From: Ensifer oleiphilus
GTDB taxonomy: Bacteria; Pseudomonadota; Alphaproteobacteria; Rhizobiales; Rhizobiaceae
Direction: 5' to 3'
DNA length: 64,000 bases
Assembly (NCBI RefSeq): GCF_013371465.1
Contig: NZ_JABWDU010000004.1
Location: 62,001-126,000, forward strand
How positions within the stretch are numbered: position 1 is the first letter of the stretch; the number at the start of each line of letters is the position of its first letter. This document shows positions 63,190 to 64,000 of this stretch, piece after piece. The notes under the pieces were generated by a model that had not been told where the DNA came from, ran no database searches, and saw only the letters and a program-made list of their open reading frames with translations. A program made the translations under genes and the position numbers.

Positions 63190-64000
63190 GTGTCCGTTCA
63201 CCCCATGATCCTGAGCGGCCGCGGTGTCACCGCGGTGCTCGGGCCAACCAATACCGGCAAGACGCATTATGCGATCGAGCGCATGATCGCGCACGACAGC
63301 GGCGTCATCGGGCTGCCGCTGCGCCTCTTGGCGCGCGAGGTCTATACGCGCCTGGTCGAAAAGGTCGGTCATCACAACGTCGCGCTGATCACCGGCGAGG
63401 AAAAGATCACCCCGCATCGTGCCCGCTATTCGGTCTGTACCGTCGAGGCGATGCCGCGCGAGACGACGGCATCTTTCGTCGCGATCGATGAAGTGCAGCT
63501 TGCCGGCGATCTGGAGCGTGGCCACATCTTCACCGACCGGCTGCTCTATCTGCGCGGTCGCGGCGAGACGCTGCTTTTGGGGGCTGCGACCATGCGGCCG
63601 ATCCTCGAGCAGCTGTTGCCGGGCATCACCGTCGTCGAGCGCCCGCGCATGTCGCAACTGCTCTATGCCGGGTCGAAGAAGATCACCCGCCTGCCGCATC
63701 GCACGGCGATCGTCGCCTTTTCGGCCGACGAGGTCTATGCGATCGCCGAGCTGATCCGCCGCCAGCGCGGCGGTGCTGCCGTCGTGCTCGGCGCGCTGTC
63801 ACCGCGCACGCGCAACGCTCAGGTCGCGCTCTACCAGGAAGGCGACGTCGAATTTCTGGTGGCGACCGATGCGATCGGTATGGGCCTGAACCTCGATGTC
63901 GACCATGTCGCCTTTGCGCAAGACCGCAAGTTCGACGGCTACCAGTTCCGAAACCTCAATCCGGCCGAGCTGGCGCAGATCGCCGGACGCGCCGGGCGGC
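63190..64000 (+). CDS. SUV3-like superfamily 2 helicase (N-terminal part, cut by window edge)
   Basis: The first 270 codons of an ATP-dependent helicase of the SUV3 type, probably acting on RNA. Walker A is VLGPTNTGKTHYAIERM, followed by IGLPLRLLAREVYTRL, GEEKITPHRARY, the Walker B box as AIDEVQLAGD, then the second helicase domain with VATDAIGMGLNLDVDHVAF and QIAGRAGR. The start is the GTG at 63190; ATG 63205 is also possible. Continuation beyond the window is certain, because the frame is open to the end. It lies directly after the GANTC-rich region, which contains its promoter. Confidence 0.88.
   Translation, partial: MSVHPMILSGRGVTAVLGPTNTGKTHYAIERMIAHDSGVIGLPLRLLAREVYTRLVEKVGHHNVALITGEEKITPHRARYSVCTVEAMPRETTASFVAIDEVQLAGDLERGHIFTDRLLYLRGRGETLLLGAATMRPILEQLLPGITVVERPRMSQLLYAGSKKITRLPHRTAIVAFSADEVYAIAELIRRQRGGAAVVLGALSPRTRNAQVALYQEGDVEFLVATDAIGMGLNLDVDHVAFAQDRKFDGYQFRNLNPAELAQIAGRAGR

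Overview
The window looks like chromosomal DNA of a Sinorhizobium/Ensifer-type alphaproteobacterium (Rhizobiales). The evidence is high GC content and rhizobial marker genes: ndvB/ndvA for cyclic beta-1,2-glucan, an ExpR-type LuxR regulator lying between ndvA and pyc, aatB, phaR/phbA/phbB, an Irr-type iron box and many GANTC (CcrM) sites. One gene (afr) matches, at every diagnostic residue I remember, the 1,5-anhydro-D-fructose reductase described from an Ensifer/Sinorhizobium morelense strain. No rRNA, tRNA, CRISPR array, prophage or insertion sequence was seen.

Layout. 1-2.5 kb: start of a LysR-like gene and a TonB-dependent siderophore-type receptor behind an Irr-like box. 2.5-21.4 kb: a large catabolic region. 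It holds a DUF993 aldolase-like gene divergent from lacI-afr-CoA transferase-enoyl-CoA hydratase-aldehyde dehydrogenase; a second LacI gene divergent from an ABC sugar importer followed by a GMC oxidoreductase and an SDR; and a GMC oxidoreductase-Dabb-glycerate kinase operon. The same palindromic operator lies in front of three of these units, so they probably form one regulon. 21.5-23.6 kb: an omega-aminotransferase and a divergent XRE-cupin regulator, then a palindromic intergenic repeat. 23.8-30.5 kb: a probable operon hglS-D2HG dehydrogenase-semialdehyde dehydrogenase-aatB with a divergent LysR regulator, which reads as the lower lysine/2-aminoadipate pathway. 30.9-42.7 kb: cyclic glucan synthase (ndvB), OpgC-type glucan acyltransferase and exporter (ndvA). 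43-47.5 kb: expR and pyruvate carboxylase. 47.5-49.9 kb: a cystine-type amino-acid ABC importer. 50-52.5 kb: a DeoR-VOC-MFS cluster. 52.7-59.4 kb: housekeeping genes (ispG, LysE exporter, hisC, polyprenyl synthase, mtgA, GST, rpmF) and a small membrane protein. 59.4-62.5 kb: the PHB locus (phaR, phbA, phbB). 62.5-64 kb: an unusual 686-bp intergenic region with a LexA-like box and a dense GANTC cluster, then the start of a SUV3-like helicase.

How the genes work together. The 2.5-21.4 kb region probably imports an anhydro- or keto-sugar, oxidises or reduces it through flavin and NADPH enzymes, and processes the carbon through CoA-dependent steps and glycerate kinase. This pathway does not match any I know, and it is the best candidate here for an undescribed system. 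The lysine operon supplies the four consecutive steps from 2-aminoadipate semialdehyde to 2-oxoglutarate. ndvB, opgC and ndvA make, decorate and export the periplasmic glucan. All assignments come from reading the sequence; no database search was run.
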